From CAZGUH01 sp964529005 (lineage in GTDB: Bacteria; Actinomycetota; Acidimicrobiia; Acidimicrobiales; Ilumatobacteraceae): DNA of 64,000 nt. Below are positions 15,065 through 23,336 of this stretch, in pieces. Made by a program: the position numbers and the translations under genes. The notes beneath the pieces were generated by a model. It saw only the letters and a list, made by a program, of their open reading frames with translations, did no database searches and had not been told where the DNA came from. Each line of letters opens with the position of its first letter. The first letter of the stretch is position 1. The DNA lies in assembly GCA_964529005.1 (NCBI GenBank), contig CAZGUH010000017.1, positions 11,094-75,093 of the forward strand. Direction: 5' to 3'.

Positions 15065-16297
15065 ATGGATCTCTCGTATCCCCCCGACGCTGAAGAGTTC
15101 CGCCTCGAGATCCGAGCCTGGCTGCGCTCGAACCTGCCCGAGGGGTGGTTCGAGCCGGGTTTCGAGATGACCGCCGAGGAGCGCGCCGAGTTCAACGCGA
15201 CGTGGCCCGCGAAGCTGTTCGAGGGCGGCTGGATCTGCGCCACATGGCCGAAGGAGTACGGCGGCAAGGGTCTGACCGTGATGCAGGGCGTCGTTCTGAC
15301 GGAGGAGTTCTCCGCAGCGCGGGCGCCGATGCGCGGCGACTTCCTCGGCGACACGCTCGTCGGCCCGACCCTGCTCCAGTGGGGCACCGAAGAACAGAAG
15401 AAGGAGTTCCTCCCCGGCATCCTGCGCGGGCAGACGCGGTGGTGCCAAGGCTTCAGCGAGCCGAACAGCGGCAGCGACCTGGCCAGCCTCTCCACCACCG
15501 CCGTCCTCGACGGCGACGAGTGGGTGATCAACGGGCAGAAGGTGTGGACCTCGCAGGCGCATCACGCCGACTACTGCTTCCTGCTGGCGCGCACCGACCC
15601 CGCCGCCTCGAAGCACAAGGGCATCTCCTACATGCTGGTCCCGATGCGCCAGCCGGGCATCGAGATCCGCGGCATCACCCAGCCCGACGGGTCGGCCGAG
15701 TTCTCCGAGGTGTTCTTCACCGACGCTCGCTGCCCTGTCGACAACGTCGTCGGCGGCGTCAACAACGGCTGGAAGGTGGCCAACAGCACGCTCGCCTTCG
15801 AGCGCGGGATGAGCGCGACGACCGGATACCGGCGCTTCGCCGAGGAGTTCTCGATGATGCGCGGCGCGGCGCGGGCACGGGGCTTGGCCGACGATGCCGT
15901 GATCCGCCAGCGGCTGGCCGCGTACTACTCGAAGGTCGAGATCATCCGCATCAACGGCTTGCGGTCGCTGACGGCGACGCTGTCGGGCGCGAAGGATCCC
16001 GGAGTGGCGGCGATCGGCGCGACGAACAAGATGTTCTGGAGCGAGATGCACCAGGCGGCGATGGACCTCGCGGTCGACATCCACGGCGCCGAGGCGATGT
16101 TGATCGACGCCGGCAGCGCGCGTTGGCCTGCGACGACACGGGTGGAGCGGCGGCCTGGCTACCCGGTGAGCGCGATGATGTCCGCGTTCCTCTTCAGCCG
16201 CAGCGAGACGATCTGGGGCGGCACCAGCCAGATCCAACGCAACATCGTCGGCGAGCGCGTGCTCGGCCTGCCGAAGGAACCGCGCGCGACGGCCTGA
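15065..16297 (+). CDS. Acyl-CoA dehydrogenase
   Basis: A 410-aa acyl-CoA dehydrogenase. Visible blocks: WICATWPKEYGGKGLTVMQG, the FAD-site segment WCQGFSEPNSGSDLASLST, VWTSQAHHADYCFLLARTD, and the C-terminal TIWGGTSQIQRNIVGERVLG. The position that holds the catalytic glutamate in the medium-chain enzyme (YEGT) is WGGT, and the following E of SEIQ is Q. In Mycobacterium such sequences belong to FadE groups, some of which work as alpha2beta2 pairs with steroid or branched substrates. Here there is no partner gene next door. ATG chosen because the upstream frame crosses the palindromic operator. Start is seven bases after AATACT. Confidence 0.85.
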   Translation: MDLSYPPDAEEFRLEIRAWLRSNLPEGWFEPGFEMTAEERAEFNATWPAKLFEGGWICATWPKEYGGKGLTVMQGVVLTEEFSAARAPMRGDFLGDTLVGPTLLQWGTEEQKKEFLPGILRGQTRWCQGFSEPNSGSDLASLSTTAVLDGDEWVINGQKVWTSQAHHADYCFLLARTDPAASKHKGISYMLVPMRQPGIEIRGITQPDGSAEFSEVFFTDARCPVDNVVGGVNNGWKVANSTLAFERGMSATTGYRRFAEEFSMMRGAARARGLADDAVIRQRLAAYYSKVEIIRINGLRSLTATLSGAKDPGVAAIGATNKMFWSEMHQAAMDLAVDIHGAEAMLIDAGSARWPATTRVERRPGYPVSAMMSAFLFSRSETIWGGTSQIQRNIVGERVLGLPKEPRATA

Positions 16298-16393
16298 GGG
16301 GCGGCGACCGCCGTCGGCGCGCGCTGACGAGGTCGCGCGCGTTCGTCACATTCCTGTGATCCGGGGGATACCCGCCCCCGGCACCCTCACGGC

Positions 16394-17830
16394 ATGACGA
16401 TCGCTGATCTGCGGGTCCAGGCCGGCGCCTGGGACGAGTTGCTCGGCGCGGACGGGACGGCCAGAGCGCCGGCGGCCGCGCTGGTCGAGCAACTGTCCTC
16501 GCTGGGCGTTGCCGAGCTGCAAGAGCGGCAGAACTTCGCCGATCTCGACATCCTGACGATGGGCATCACGTTCACCGTCTACTCCGACGGGCGCGGCATC
16601 GATCGGGCGTGGCCGTTCGACGTCATCCCGAGGATCATCGGCGCAGACGAGTGGCGCGGGATCGAGCGCGGCCTGGTGCAACGCCTGCGCACGCTCAACA
16701 TGTTCATCGACGACCTCTACAACGATCAGGCCGTCATCCGCGATGGGGTGTTCCCGGCGGAAATGCTCGACCACTCGGTGAACTACCGGCCCGAGTGCCG
16801 CGGAGTGCGCCCGCGCTGGGGCGTGTGGGCGCACATCTCCGGCAGCGACCTCGTGCGCGACACCGACGGCACGATGTACGTCCTCGAGGACAACCTGCGG
16901 GTGCCGAGCGGTGTCAGCTACGTGCTCGAGAACAGGGCGATCTCGAAGAGGGCGTTCGCCGATCTCTTCGCTCGCCAGAGCATCCTGCCCGTCGACGCAT
17001 ACACCGACGAGCTGGCCAAGCTGCTCCACTCGTTGGCGCCCGAGGGGGGCGACGAGCCGGCCGTCGCCGTGCTGACACCCGGGATCTTCAACAGCGCCTA
17101 CTTCGAGCACTCGCTGCTCGCCCAGCGCATCGGGGCGGCGTTGGTGGAGGGCCGCGACCTCACGGTCGTCGACGACTGCGTGTACATGCGGACCATCGAA
17201 GGGTTGCGGCGCGTCGACGTCATCTACCGCCGCGTCGACGACATGTTCCTCGATCCGGAGGTGTTCCGGCCGGATTCGCTGCTCGGTGTCCCAGGGCTGA
17301 TGCGCGCGTGGCGGGCGGGCAACGTGTCGATCGCCAACGCTCCGGGCGCCGAGGTGGCCGACGACAAGGTGGTGTACGCATGGGTCCCCGACCTCGTGCG
17401 CTACTACACGGGCGAGGAGCCGCTGCTGCCCAACGTGCCGACGTACCGCTGCATCGACCCCGACGAGCGGCGCTTCGTCGTCGAGCACATCGGCGACCTC
17501 GTGATCAAGCCCGCCAACGAGAGCGGAGGGCACGGCCTGGTGATCGGCAGCCGGGCGAGCCGCAGCGAGCTCGATGATGCGATCGCCGCGATCGAAGCCG
17601 ATCCGCGCAACTGGGTGGCGCAGCCGATCCTCAGCCTCAGCACCGCGCCGACGTTGTGCGACGGCGAGATCGAGCCGCGCCACGTCGACCTCCGTCCGTT
17701 CGTCCTGACGGGTCGGACGAGCTACGTCACCGCGGGTGGGCTGACGCGCGTCGCCCTCGAGCGCGGCTCGCTCGTCGTCAACTCGTCGCAAGGCGGCGGC
17801 AGCAAGGACACGTGGATCGTCGAGACATGA
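16394..17830 (+). CDS. Circularly permuted ATP-grasp protein (DUF404/DUF407 type)
   Basis: A 478-aa protein of the circularly permuted ATP-grasp family that pairs with alpha-E proteins. The blocks of an intact enzyme are visible: MYVLEDNLRVPSGVSYVLEN, PGIFNSAYFEHSLLAQRIGA, VDVIYRRVDDMFLD, GNVSIANAPGAEVADDKVVY, the ATP-lysine block LVIKPANESGGHGLVIGS, and the C-terminal VNSSQGGGSKDTWIVE. The family is predicted to form an amide bond on a peptide or amino acid; no substrate has been established. It starts a four-gene operon with an alpha-E protein, a fusion paralogue and a transglutaminase. Confidence 0.85.
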   Translation: MTIADLRVQAGAWDELLGADGTARAPAAALVEQLSSLGVAELQERQNFADLDILTMGITFTVYSDGRGIDRAWPFDVIPRIIGADEWRGIERGLVQRLRTLNMFIDDLYNDQAVIRDGVFPAEMLDHSVNYRPECRGVRPRWGVWAHISGSDLVRDTDGTMYVLEDNLRVPSGVSYVLENRAISKRAFADLFARQSILPVDAYTDELAKLLHSLAPEGGDEPAVAVLTPGIFNSAYFEHSLLAQRIGAALVEGRDLTVVDDCVYMRTIEGLRRVDVIYRRVDDMFLDPEVFRPDSLLGVPGLMRAWRAGNVSIANAPGAEVADDKVVYAWVPDLVRYYTGEEPLLPNVPTYRCIDPDERRFVVEHIGDLVIKPANESGGHGLVIGSRASRSELDDAIAAIEADPRNWVAQPILSLSTAPTLCDGEIEPRHVDLRPFVLTGRTSYVTAGGLTRVALERGSLVVNSSQGGGSKDTWIVET

Positions 17831-17852
17831 CGCCGCGACCCGGGAGCGTCGT

Positions 17853-18800
17853 GTGATGGTCCTGCTGTCGCGCGTCGCCGAGAACCTGTACTGGTCATCT
17901 CGATACCTGGAGCGTGCCGAGGGCACGGCACGGCTGGCGCGCACCTACACCGAGGTGATGGTCGACCTGCCGACGTCGGTGTCGACGTCGTGGGAGCCGC
18001 TGCTGGCGATCACCGGCTCCACGTCCGCGTTCCGCAGCGACCATCGCGACGCCGACGAGACGTCGATCGTGTCGTACCTCGTCGCCGACCTGTCGAACCC
18101 GAACAGCGTCGCCAGCTCCGTCGGGCACGCCCGCGAGAACCTGCGCGCGTGCCGCGACGTGATCCCGAGCGAGGCGTGGACGACCGTCAACGATCTGCAC
18201 CTGTTCGTCAGCGGCCAGCGCGAGGCCGGCGTCGCCCGGCGCAGCCGGGCGCGCGTCCTGACCCGGATCATCGACGACGCCCGCCGCGTCGACGGAGTGA
18301 TGTCGTCCAGCATGTCCCACGACGACGCCTACTGCTTCTTGCGCCTCGGCTGGGCGATCGAGCGGGCGGACATGACGACGCGCGTGCTCGGAGTGCGCGC
18401 CGCCGAGCTGCTCACCGCCGCGGCGGGCGACGAGAACCACGACGAGGTGCAGTGGATGAGCGTGCTGCGATCGCGCGCCGCGCTCCAGATGTACCAGCGG
18501 GCGAGCGCCGGGCCGATCGACGGCGGCGCCGTCGTGCGATTCCTGCTGTTCGACGAGACGTTCCCGCAGTCCGTCGCGTTCTGCGCGACGGAGTGCGCCG
18601 CTGCGCTGGCGGCGCTGCCGCACAGCGAGATCACGGCGCCCGCCGTGCGCGCCGTGACCGACACGCTGAGCACCGTGAGGCCGGTGGCCGGCGACGGCTG
18701 GGCGCTCGACGCCGCCGCGGACGCTCTCCAGGTCGCGATCGCCGCCTTGAGCGACGCGGTGATGGCGGCGTTCACCGGCGTCGCTGCGCTCGCCGGATGA
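17853..18800 (+). CDS. Alpha-E domain protein (DUF403)
   Basis: A 315-aa helical protein of the alpha-E family, which always travels with circularly permuted ATP-grasp enzymes. The signature SRVAENLYWSSRYLERAEGT opens the protein, and the repeated conserved pattern FLRLGWAIERADMTTRVLG is the second hallmark. The C-terminal block includes FLLFDETFPQSVAFC. Predicted to form a scaffold or accessory subunit for the ligase; its biochemical action is unknown. GTG 17853 or ATG 17856 both fit the GGGAG upstream. Its TGA overlaps the next gene's ATG. Confidence 0.85.
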   Translation: MMVLLSRVAENLYWSSRYLERAEGTARLARTYTEVMVDLPTSVSTSWEPLLAITGSTSAFRSDHRDADETSIVSYLVADLSNPNSVASSVGHARENLRACRDVIPSEAWTTVNDLHLFVSGQREAGVARRSRARVLTRIIDDARRVDGVMSSSMSHDDAYCFLRLGWAIERADMTTRVLGVRAAELLTAAAGDENHDEVQWMSVLRSRAALQMYQRASAGPIDGGAVVRFLLFDETFPQSVAFCATECAAALAALPHSEITAPAVRAVTDTLSTVRPVAGDGWALDAAADALQVAIAALSDAVMAAFTGVAALAG

Positions 18801-21097
18801 ACCGGGCCGCGCGCGACGCGCCGCCCGCCGATCGCTTCGACGAGGCGATCGGCCCCGACGGCTCGGTGCGTGGCCCGTGGCGGAACGTCCGCTCGTTGAT
18901 CGATGCCGTGGACGTCGAGCGCCAGCGTGCCGCGGACCGGATGCTGGAGGCGGAGAGCGCAGGTCACCTCGTCCACGACATCGCGCACGAGATCGGGCCG
19001 GGGTCCGCGGCGTCCCTCGGCCGCCCGTGGCGCCTCGACCCCCTTCCGTACGTCGTCGCCGCCGCCGAGTTCGATGCGCTCGCGGCCGGGATCGAGCAAC
19101 GGATGCGGCTCCTCGACACGATTCTGTGCGACGTGTACGGCAGCCGCGCGTTGATGCGCGCGGGGATCGTCGACCCGGCTCGTGTGTTCGCCAGTCCGGC
19201 ATGGCGACCGGGCGCGAGGAGCCGGGGCGGGGTCCGCTCGAGCGCGGGCCCAGGCTTCCTGGTGGCATACGCCGTGGACGTCGTGCGCATCGCCGACGGG
19301 TCGTGGCGCGTCGTGCGCGATCTCACCGATGCGCCGTCCGGGCTGGGCGAGACGATGATCGGCAGGACGGTCATGGCTCGCCTGCTGCCGGACGTGATGC
19401 GTCGCGCGGGGGTCGCGCCGATCACGGAGTTCGCCGCCGACGTGCGCGCCGCGCTGGCCGCTCGCGCCGGCACGGCCCGGCGCAGCCCGCGGGTCGTTCT
19501 GCTGTCGGGCAGCCTCGCCGACCCGACGTACGTGGAGCACTCCTACCTCGCGGCCCACCTCGGCTATCACCTCGCGTTCGGCGCCGACCTCCTCGTCCGC
19601 GACGGCCGCGTATGGTTGCGGTCGCTCGGCGGGCTCGAGCCGATCGACGTCGTGTTCCGTCGCATCGACGACGGCGCGCTCGATCCCCTGGAGGCAGAGG
19701 CGTCCGGGTGCGGCGGGGTCGCGGGCCTCGTGTCCGCCTCCGTGAGGCCTGCTGCGAACGTCAGCCTGGCGAACGGATTCGGCAGCGGCCTGGCCGAGGA
19801 CGAGGCGATCGCGGCGATGGTTCACGGCGTCGCGCGCGCCGTCGGTGAAGGCCCGCCGATGCTCGCGCCGCTGGCGCCCGGCGAGCGCCTCGCGACCGCG
19901 CCTGCGTCCGATGGCGCCGGGCTGCGCGCTGCGAGCACCGTCCTGCGGCTGCATGCCGTGTGGGGCCCGGGCGGTGTGAGCGTGATGGCAGGCGGGGCGG
20001 GGCGCGTCCTCGCGGCCGGTGACGACCCGGCGCATCCGACGTCCGGATGGGCCAAGGACGTGTGGATCGTCGACGGCGCTCGGCCGCGCGTCACCGTGAC
20101 CCGCCCGCTGATGCCTCAGGTCGACCTGTCCGCGTCGCTGCCGACGCGCGTCGCGGACGCGCTGTTCGGGCTCGGGCGGGCCGCCGAGCGAGCCGAGGTC
20201 GCGGCGCGCACCGCACGCGTCGTCGCGCTGCAGTTCCACCAGGACTCCGCGCTCGCCGGCGCCGACGACGGTGGCTGGACGCGGGCGACGCTGGCGGTGC
20301 TGCGCGCGGCGCGGGCCCAGCCGTTCATCGCCGCCGAGGGCGAGGTCGAGAACGCAGCGCCGATCGGTGAGCAGATCCGCGCGGAGGTGGCCGCGACGGC
20401 TCGGTGCGCGGCCACCCAGCTCGGGATCGTGCTCGCCGAGGCGCTGTCCGTGCGCGAGCACCTCTCGACGACGACCGCCCGCGTCCTGTCGCGGCTGGCG
20501 GCGAGCCGCGCCTCGATCGACGGTGGGCGCGCCGGCGAGGAGATCGACGCCGCCCTCGTCGACCTGGCCGCTCTCGCCGGCCTGATCGGCGAGAGCACGA
20601 CCCGCGGCGCGGGGTGGCGGTTCCTCGACCTGGGCCGCAGGCTCGAGCGCGCGCTGGCCTTGGTCGGCGCGGTCGAAGCAGCGGTCGGCGCAGCGGTCGA
20701 CCCGTTCGTCGTGCAGCCGCTCGCCGACGGGCTGCTGGGAGCGCACGAGAGCCTCGTCGCCTACCGGCGCCGGCATCGCAGCGACGTCGACCTCGACGCG
20801 GTCGTCGACATCCTCGTCCACGACGACACGAACCCGCGCAGCTTGGCGTTCCAGCTCGACCGCATGCGCGAGCACGCCGCCGTCCTGGCGTGGAGCGAGG
20901 CCGTCGATCTGATCGATCGGTGCAGCGTCGCGGCGATGGAACGCCCCGACGTCTCCGTCGCCGTGTCCGGCCGTCGCGTCGCCGTCGACGCCCTCGTGCT
21001 CGCCGTGCGCGGCCCGCTGCTCGATCTGTCGCGGCAGGTGGTCGAGCGCTGGTTCTCCGACCCGTTCGGCCTGCGCGTGCTCGGACGGCGCCGATGA
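18797..21097 (+). CDS. Fusion of a degenerate ATP-grasp-like domain and an alpha-E domain
   Basis: A 766-aa fusion. Residues 1 to about 435 align with the circularly permuted ATP-grasp fold (LLSGSLADPTYVEHSYLAAH, GLEPIDVVFRRIDDGALDPL, AANVSLANGFGSGLAEDEAI), and residues about 440 to 766 are an alpha-E domain (ALFGLGRAAERAEVAARTAR and later RFLDLGRRLERALALVGAVE). In the ATP-grasp half the LEDN block reads VRDL, the IKPANESGG lysine block is absent, and the domain is shorter than its intact neighbour. ATP binding is therefore doubtful. Start and stop overlap both neighbours by four bases (ATGA), so translation is coupled along the operon. Confidence 0.8.
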   Translation: MNRAARDAPPADRFDEAIGPDGSVRGPWRNVRSLIDAVDVERQRAADRMLEAESAGHLVHDIAHEIGPGSAASLGRPWRLDPLPYVVAAAEFDALAAGIEQRMRLLDTILCDVYGSRALMRAGIVDPARVFASPAWRPGARSRGGVRSSAGPGFLVAYAVDVVRIADGSWRVVRDLTDAPSGLGETMIGRTVMARLLPDVMRRAGVAPITEFAADVRAALAARAGTARRSPRVVLLSGSLADPTYVEHSYLAAHLGYHLAFGADLLVRDGRVWLRSLGGLEPIDVVFRRIDDGALDPLEAEASGCGGVAGLVSASVRPAANVSLANGFGSGLAEDEAIAAMVHGVARAVGEGPPMLAPLAPGERLATAPASDGAGLRAASTVLRLHAVWGPGGVSVMAGGAGRVLAAGDDPAHPTSGWAKDVWIVDGARPRVTVTRPLMPQVDLSASLPTRVADALFGLGRAAERAEVAARTARVVALQFHQDSALAGADDGGWTRATLAVLRAARAQPFIAAEGEVENAAPIGEQIRAEVAATARCAATQLGIVLAEALSVREHLSTTTARVLSRLAASRASIDGGRAGEEIDAALVDLAALAGLIGESTTRGAGWRFLDLGRRLERALALVGAVEAAVGAAVDPFVVQPLADGLLGAHESLVAYRRRHRSDVDLDAVVDILVHDDTNPRSLAFQLDRMREHAAVLAWSEAVDLIDRCSVAAMERPDVSVAVSGRRVAVDALVLAVRGPLLDLSRQVVERWFSDPFGLRVLGRRR

Positions 21098-21996
21098 CGC
21101 CAGCGGTGACGCGCTATCGCGTCGTGCACCGCACGACGTACCGCTACAGCGCGCCGATGGTGCGCGGCGACACGGTCACCCACCTGTTGCCCCGCACGAC
21201 GGAGCACCAGGACGTGATCTCCGCGCACGTCGACGTGGACCCACAGCCCGACGACCGGTCGTCGTGGATCGACACGTTCGGCAACCGCGTCGAGCAGATC
21301 GCGATCCACCGATCACACGACGCGCTCACCGTCGACGGTCGCAGCGAGGTGGAGGTGCGGACCCCCGCCGTACCGGCGGTGGACGTGCCATGGGAGGCCG
21401 TGCGTGACGCGGCAGCGGCGGCGAGGGCCGACCTCGCGCTCGACGTCATGCCGTTCGTGCCAGCGTCGCCGCTCGTCGACCACCGGCCGCTGGCGCCCGA
21501 GCTGCGCGCATTCACCGACGGCGCGTTCACACCCGGGCGGCCGGCGATCGAGGCCATCGACACGCTGTGCCGCACGATCCACGCGACGATGGCGTTCGAT
21601 CCCGGCTTCACGGACGTGTCGACCCCGCTCGCCGCGGTGCTGTCCGCACGGCGCGGCGTGTGCCAGGACTTCGCCCACCTCGCCGTCGCCTGCTTGCGAA
21701 CCGCGGGGCTGCCCGCTCGATACGTGAGCGGATACATCGAGACGGAGCCGCCGCCGGGCCGTCCGCGCCTGGTCGGCGCGGACGCGTCGCACGCGTGGTG
21801 TGCGACCTGGATCCCCGGCGTCGGCTGGATCGACTTCGACCCGACGAACGCCCAGTTCCCTCCGCGACGCCACGTCACGGTCGCATGGGGGAGGGACGTC
21901 GGCGACGTCTCGCCGGTCCGCGGTGTCGTCGTCGGGCCGCCTGCGGAGCAGCAGCTCGAGGTGTCGGTCGACGTGCAACGCGCGCCCGAGGTGTGA
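21094..21996 (+). CDS. Transglutaminase-like cysteine peptidase/transferase family protein
   Basis: A 300-aa protein with the N-terminal beta domain common to bacterial transglutaminase-like proteins (TRYRVVHRTTYRYSAPM) and a papain-fold core. The catalytic triad is intact: C190 in ARRGVCQDFAHLAVACLR, H233 in ADASHAWCATWIPGVGW, D249 in IDFDPTN. Family members cleave or re-form isopeptide or gamma-glutamyl bonds. In this neighbourhood type they are thought to remove or rearrange what the ATP-grasp enzyme adds. No signal peptide is visible, so it acts in the cytosol. Last gene of the four-gene operon. Confidence 0.87.
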   Translation: MTPAVTRYRVVHRTTYRYSAPMVRGDTVTHLLPRTTEHQDVISAHVDVDPQPDDRSSWIDTFGNRVEQIAIHRSHDALTVDGRSEVEVRTPAVPAVDVPWEAVRDAAAAARADLALDVMPFVPASPLVDHRPLAPELRAFTDGAFTPGRPAIEAIDTLCRTIHATMAFDPGFTDVSTPLAAVLSARRGVCQDFAHLAVACLRTAGLPARYVSGYIETEPPPGRPRLVGADASHAWCATWIPGVGWIDFDPTNAQFPPRRHVTVAWGRDVGDVSPVRGVVVGPPAEQQLEVSVDVQRAPEV

Positions 21997-22047
21997 CGTG
22001 CGTCGCTGATCGAGCGCCACGACTCACGACCCGCCAGGATGGCGCCC

Positions 22048-23259
22048 ATGGCCCGGCCCCGCTTGGTGACGCGCACGTTCGCGCTGGCGACCACAGCGGC
22101 GTTCGCGTACTTCGTCGCCGTCGGCATGTCGGTGGCGCTCGTCAGCCGCTTCATCGAGGACGAACTCGGCGGGAACGGTTTCCACATCGGCCTCGCCACC
22201 GCGTGCTTCGCCGCGGTGGCGATCCTCGCCCGGCCGTTCATCGCCCGCGTCGGCAGCCGCATCGGGCTCGCGCGGATGATGGTCGGGGGATCGACGATCG
22301 GCGCCGTGGGGCTTGCGCTGACGGGGTTCGCGCCGTCGGTGTGGGCGGTGCTGCCGTTGCGCGCGGTGAACGGCGTCGCCGAAGCGACGGTGTTCGTCGG
22401 CGGTCTGGCGATCATCAGCCGCCAGGCGCCGCCCGACCGCCAGGCCGAGGCGGCGAGCTTCTTCTCCGTGGCGGTGTTCGGCGGCCTCACCGTCGGTCCG
22501 CTTCTCGGCGAGGTGGCGCTCGGCGACGATCGCTTCGCGCTCGCGTTCTGCCTCGCCGCGGTGTCGTGCGCGGCGTCCGCGGCGATCGCCACCACGGTGC
22601 CGCGCTCGATCGGCCGCGGCGAGGTCGCGCCGCGCGGCAGGTCGTTGATCCACCGGGCCGCTGTCCGGCCGGGTCTCGTGCTCGCGTCGGGCATCGCCGC
22701 GATGACGGGGTTCATGGCGTTCCTGCCGACGAAGGCGTCCGAGCTCGGGATGGCCGGGGCCGGTCCCGTCTTCGCGACGTACGGCGTGCTGTGCGCCGTG
22801 ATCCGCGTCGCAGGGGCGCGCCTGCCTGCCCGGTGGGGCCTGCCGCGGACGACGACGACGTCGCTCGTGACGCTCGCCGGCGGTCTCGGCATCGCCGCCG
22901 CGCTGGACTCGCCGTTCGGCCTCTACGCCGCGGCCGTGGGCATCGCGGTCGGCCTGTCACTGCTGTACCCGACGCTGATGGCGGCGACCGTCGGCGCGTC
23001 TCCCGACAGCGAGCGGACCGCCGCGCTGGCGACGTTCACAGCGTTCTTCGAGACCGGCACCGTCGTCGGCGGGTTGGCGCTCGGCGGCATTGCCGCGCTC
23101 ACGGACGAGCGCGGCGCGTTCGCCGGCGGCGCGGTGGCGGCGATCGGGGGGTTGGTGTTCGTCCGCGCGCTCGCTCGCGACACGCGCGGTCATGTCCTTG
23201 GCAGCGACGCGTCAGCGCCGCGCATCGGCGTGCCCGCGCCGACCTGTGACACGCTCTGA
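22048..23259 (+). CDS. MFS transporter
   Basis: A 403-aa major facilitator with twelve hydrophobic segments. The motif-A region between helices 2 and 3 is FIARVGSRIGLARMMVGG. Other features are the loop helix PDRQAEAASFFSVAVFGG in the middle and a closing GVPAPTCDTL tail. Length and layout fit drug/metabolite exporters of the MFS-1 type; no substrate can be named. ATG 22048 was preferred to ATG 22039 because AGGA precedes it by eight bases. It stands alone between the transglutaminase operon and the alkylation repair genes. Confidence 0.82.
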   Translation: MARPRLVTRTFALATTAAFAYFVAVGMSVALVSRFIEDELGGNGFHIGLATACFAAVAILARPFIARVGSRIGLARMMVGGSTIGAVGLALTGFAPSVWAVLPLRAVNGVAEATVFVGGLAIISRQAPPDRQAEAASFFSVAVFGGLTVGPLLGEVALGDDRFALAFCLAAVSCAASAAIATTVPRSIGRGEVAPRGRSLIHRAAVRPGLVLASGIAAMTGFMAFLPTKASELGMAGAGPVFATYGVLCAVIRVAGARLPARWGLPRTTTTSLVTLAGGLGIAAALDSPFGLYAAAVGIAVGLSLLYPTLMAATVGASPDSERTAALATFTAFFETGTVVGGLALGGIAALTDERGAFAGGAVAAIGGLVFVRALARDTRGHVLGSDASAPRIGVPAPTCDTL

Positions 23260-23336
23260 CCGCCCGACGCCAAGCGGCGCGCCGCGCTGTCCGATTTCCG
23301 CTCGCCATCGCGGATCGGCTCCGACACACTGGCAGC

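Noticed and set aside
18329..20875. An 848-codon minus-strand open frame opposite the ATP-grasp/alpha-E genes
   Set aside because: Arg/His/Asp-rich antisense composition, while the plus strand encodes known families with coupled starts.
23274..23285. 12-bp palindrome GCGGCGCGCCGC after the MFS gene
   Set aside because: Same reason: GC-rich, loopless, no terminator features.
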